Assembly: GCA_021202515.1 (NCBI GenBank) | Contig: JAJQCW010000026.1 | Span: 1-64,000 of the forward strand | DNA length: 64,000 nt | DNA from: Clostridiales bacterium | GTDB taxonomy: Bacteria; Bacillota; Clostridia; Oscillospirales; Oscillospiraceae | Direction: 5' to 3' | Shown: positions 62,230 to 64,000 of the stretch, in pieces | Layout: every line of letters begins with the position of its first letter | Numbering within the stretch: the stretch's first letter is position 1 | Program-made: the position numbers and the translations under genes | The notes under the pieces: generated by a model | Databases searched by the model: none | What the model saw: the letters and a program-made list of their open reading frames with translations, nothing else | What the model was told of the DNA's origin: nothing

Positions 62230-63021
62230 TCAGAGATACCGCTCCAAAGTGACGTTGATCCGCCCCTTTCGGCTCAAATTCCCCACTGAAACCAGCCTGC
62301 ATTTGCCCTGTCCCCGCCAGGAGAGCCGATCCCCCTCCACCACGGGGCAGTCGGTTTTGGTGACGGTGCGCCAGTTCACCGCCACCTTCCCAGCGGAAAT
62401 GGCCTCCGCCGCGGCCTTCCGGCTGGCGGAGAACCCTGCCGCCGCCACTGCGTCCAGCCGGAGAGAGGGGACGGTGTCGTGGAGGGTTTTCATCTCCGGC
62501 TGGGGGAAGTGCAGGTTGTCCAGCGCCACCGGCGACACATGGAGCTTTTCCCGCCCGGCGTGGGTCAGATTCTCCGCCACGAAGGGCGCCAGCTCTGGCA
62601 GCAGCAGGATGTCGCAGCTACCGGGCGACACCAGAATGTCCCCGATGGCCTCCCGCTTGACTCCCAGGCCCATCAGCGAACCCAGAAAATCCCGGTGGGT
62701 CAGCGGGTGGGCGGCGTACCAGGTGGCCCGGACAGCGGCGGTCAGCTCGCTGGGGTCCAGGTCCTCCGGTTCCTGCCACTGGGGGAGGAAGGCGCAGCGC
62801 ACTCGTTCCGCCTCGGCGTAGCCGCCGGAAAAGACGTGTTTTGCCCCGCCCACCGCGTCCAGCAGCGCCAGCAGCAGCCCCCGCTCCGCCGGGGAGAGGA
62901 AGGCCGTCTGGGTGGGGACAGAGTGGGTGTCCGCCGCCTGGAGGAGGTCCAGGGCGTGGGACAAAAGCTGCCGTTCCTCGGTGGTAGCGGCCAGGCGGCG
63001 GAGCAGTTCGGTTTTGTTCAT
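62230..63021 (-). CDS. ylmH: YlmH family S4-domain RNA-binding protein
   Basis: A 263-residue protein. The N-terminal two thirds match YlmH: VFSGGYAEAERVRCAFLP, HRDFLGSLMGLGVKREAIGD, then ILLLPELAPFVAENL. The C-terminal S4 RNA-binding domain covers about 175-255 (SLRLDAVAAAGFSASRKAAA, VNWRTVTKTDCPV). YlmH-type proteins bind the ribosome and act in rescue of stalled nascent chains. GAGGTGAT precedes the ATG at 63021. It is divergent from the small-RNA-like locus. Confidence 0.93.
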   Translation of the reverse strand: MNKTELLRRLAATTEERQLLSHALDLLQAADTHSVPTQTAFLSPAERGLLLALLDAVGGAKHVFSGGYAEAERVRCAFLPQWQEPEDLDPSELTAAVRATWYAAHPLTHRDFLGSLMGLGVKREAIGDILVSPGSCDILLLPELAPFVAENLTHAGREKLHVSPVALDNLHFPQPEMKTLHDTVPSLRLDAVAAAGFSASRKAAAEAISAGKVAVNWRTVTKTDCPVVEGDRLSWRGQGKCRLVSVGNLSRKGRINVTLERYL

Positions 63022-63124
63022 GGAGATCACCTCAAGGGATGTGTCGGCAGGCTGGTTTCCTGCCGGTATCTGTTGTATTGTATCGCTTTTGTGGCTGTCC
63101 ACCGAAGAAAAACAGCAGCGCCGA

Positions 63125-63153
63125 TTGACAAATCATTGAAGCCGTGGTACAAT
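63125..63153 (+). promoter_or_regulatory. consensus sigma-A promoter
   Basis: TTGACA (63125-63130), a 17-bp spacer and TACAAT (63148-63153). This is the best promoter match in the window. Confidence 0.85.
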
Positions 63154-63159
63154 ACAAAT

Positions 63160-63233
63160 GTTCTTACAAAAGGACATAACACTATCTTCGGATGAATTTT
63201 ATGTAGTTCGACAGGGATAGTGTTTCTTTTTTT
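63160..63233 (+). ncRNA. candidate small RNA or attenuator leader
   Basis: The transcript from the upstream promoter would start near 63160. It contains a short stem (TGTTC / GGACA), then AACACTATC paired with GATAGTGTT (63178-63186 / 63216-63224), ending in TTTCTTTTTTT, a strong intrinsic terminator about 75 nt from the start. The 308-bp gap 63022-63329 has no ORF there. It may be a free sRNA, or an attenuator for the gene at 63330. Confidence 0.55.
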
Positions 63234-63329
63234 GGGGTTCACTGGCTCTGCGGGCTGCGCGGGGGCCGGTGTTTTTTTGCGTCAGTTCCTGCAGGAAGAA
63301 CCACCCTATCATTCCAAGGAGGAACTGTT

Positions 63330-63731
63330 ATGGACATCTATCAGAACAACAAGCTCTCCACCATCGGCTGTAGCTTTGCTATTGCCCCGAACTTCACCTG
63401 GTCCGCCCAGGAGGGCGGGAAGGAGCTGGCGGACGACACCGTCCGCTATGCGGTGCGCCGATACCTGAACCACAGCGACGCCCTGCGCCGCCGTCTGGCC
63501 CGCGCCAGCTACCGCCTGCGGCTGGCCTCCGGGAAGAGCGGTAAGTCCCAGCGGCTGCGCTGCGTGGTCCCGGCCAGGGAGATGGAGCTGCCCGGCGGTT
63601 GGGCGGAACTGCGGGTGACGGTCAACGCCTGGGGCGTCACCGTGACCCAGCTCCGCCTGACGCAGGATTACCCCGCTCCTCGTCCGCCCAGGACGCAGAT
63701 CTCCGGTGAGACCTACAGCCCCCAGAGCTAA
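63330..63731 (+). CDS. hypothetical protein (133 aa)
   Basis: Begins MDIYQNNKLSTIGCSFAIAP. It has no membrane segment and is Arg-rich in the middle (RRYLNHSDALRRRLARASYR). Later segments LPGGWAELRVTVNAWGVTVT look beta-stranded and the end is Pro-rich. An ideal ribosome binding site (AAGGAGGAA) precedes the ATG. I recognise no family. It is transcribed behind a strong promoter with a terminator-like hairpin in its leader, which suggests conditional expression. Confidence 0.65.
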   Translation: MDIYQNNKLSTIGCSFAIAPNFTWSAQEGGKELADDTVRYAVRRYLNHSDALRRRLARASYRLRLASGKSGKSQRLRCVVPAREMELPGGWAELRVTVNAWGVTVTQLRLTQDYPAPRPPRTQISGETYSPQS

Positions 63732-63750
63732 AGCTCCGTTCCCAAAACTG

Positions 63751-63792
63751 CCGCCTGGGACGCTTGAAAGCCCAGGCGGCTTGTGCTATAAT
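63751..63792 (+). promoter_or_regulatory. Rrf2-gene promoter embedded in a hairpin
   Basis: TTGAAA (63764-63769), a 17-bp spacer and TATAAT (63787-63792). The -35 sits in the loop, and part of the spacer in the 3' arm, of the perfect stem CCGCCTGGG (63751-63759 / 63771-63779) that follows the hypothetical gene. Confidence 0.7.
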
Positions 63793-63849
63793 ACTGTCTG
63801 CTGAACAAACCGCCATATGGTTTGTTTGCGCGGCAAAGGGGGGCTTTGT

Positions 63850-64000
63850 TTGAGAATTTCGACCAAAGGGCGCTATGCCCTCTCCATGATGGTGGACCTG
63901 GCCCAGCACCAGGAGGACGGCTATGTCTCGCTGCGGGACGTGGCGGAGCGGCAGGGCATCTCCAAAAAGTACCTGGAGCAGATCGTGCTGATTTTCAACC
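63850..64000 (+). CDS. Rrf2/IscR family regulator (3' end outside window)
   Basis: A TTG start at 63850, with AAAGGGGGG upstream, opens RISTKGRYALSMMVDLAQHQ and continues VSLRDVAERQGISKKYLEQI. This is the N-terminal winged helix-turn-helix of Rrf2-family regulators (IscR, CymR, NsrR). Only the first 50 codons are visible, so the cysteine cluster that separates Fe-S sensors from CymR cannot be checked. Confidence 0.92.
   Translation, partial: MRISTKGRYALSMMVDLAQHQEDGYVSLRDVAERQGISKKYLEQIVLIFN

Overview
The window looks like chromosome from a GC-rich, Gram-positive, spore-forming gut anaerobe of the Oscillospirales (Flavonifractor / Oscillibacter / Intestinimonas type). The basis is the gene content: cotJ, spoVAD-spoVAE, cotF-like, ROK, ylmH, a DivIVA-like protein, TrkAH and a ZTP riboswitch on fhs. 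Purine-rich ribosome binding sites and sigma-A promoters with 17-18 bp spacers fit this. I see no rRNA, tRNA, insertion sequence, prophage or CRISPR array. This placement is inference from gene content, not a database result.

Layout. 1-3.2 kb: an accessory esterase cassette (three membrane-anchored alpha/beta hydrolases and an overlooked 46-residue membrane protein), divergent from the 5' stub of a TetR-type regulator. That stub is joined head-to-head to the 5' stub of the sporulation sigma factor gene sigG. 3.3-8 kb: a dicarboxylate/glutamate symporter coupled to a sugar-nucleotide reductase, a ROK regulator and a DMT exporter. 8-14 kb: recG, a ClpE-like unfoldase and an AraC regulator. 14-17 kb: a STAND NTPase with C-terminal helical repeats, an orphan defence candidate. 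17-23 kb: purA, trmK, a DUF1858 protein and trkA-trkH. 23-28 kb: the complete phosphate operon pstS-pstC-pstA-pstB-phoU. 28.5-29.7 kb: a fused cotJA-cotJB gene and cotJC. 30-33.5 kb: yebC and an rluA-lipoprotein-thioesterase operon.

33.8-36.1 kb: a 774-residue, very basic, tandem-repeat membrane protein of no family I recognise, the most unusual coding sequence here. It is followed by a small XRE regulon with matched TTCTATAGAA operators. 37-43.8 kb: spoVAE, spoVAD, a cysteine-rich zinc protein, guaB, two CotF-like proteins, an acidic-tailed protein, and fhs under a ZTP riboswitch. 44-52 kb: a glycoside module (uxaC, a FadR-type GntR regulator, an AraC regulator, a GH2 glycosidase and a GPH transporter) that suggests uptake and cleavage of glucuronides or galactosides with glucuronate isomerisation. 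52-64 kb: fabH, a beta-CASP nuclease, a DivIVA-like protein overlapping an orphan fumarase beta subunit, an aldose epimerase, proC-proB, an EF-G paralogue, ylmH, a small-RNA-like leader, and the start of an Rrf2 regulator.

Intergenic DNA carries several dispersed repeat families. The most striking is a set of heptanucleotide-period arrays (TTGCACA / TTGCTAA / TTGCAAA). At five of six places they stop within a few bases of a gene's stop codon and read toward that gene from its 3' side.
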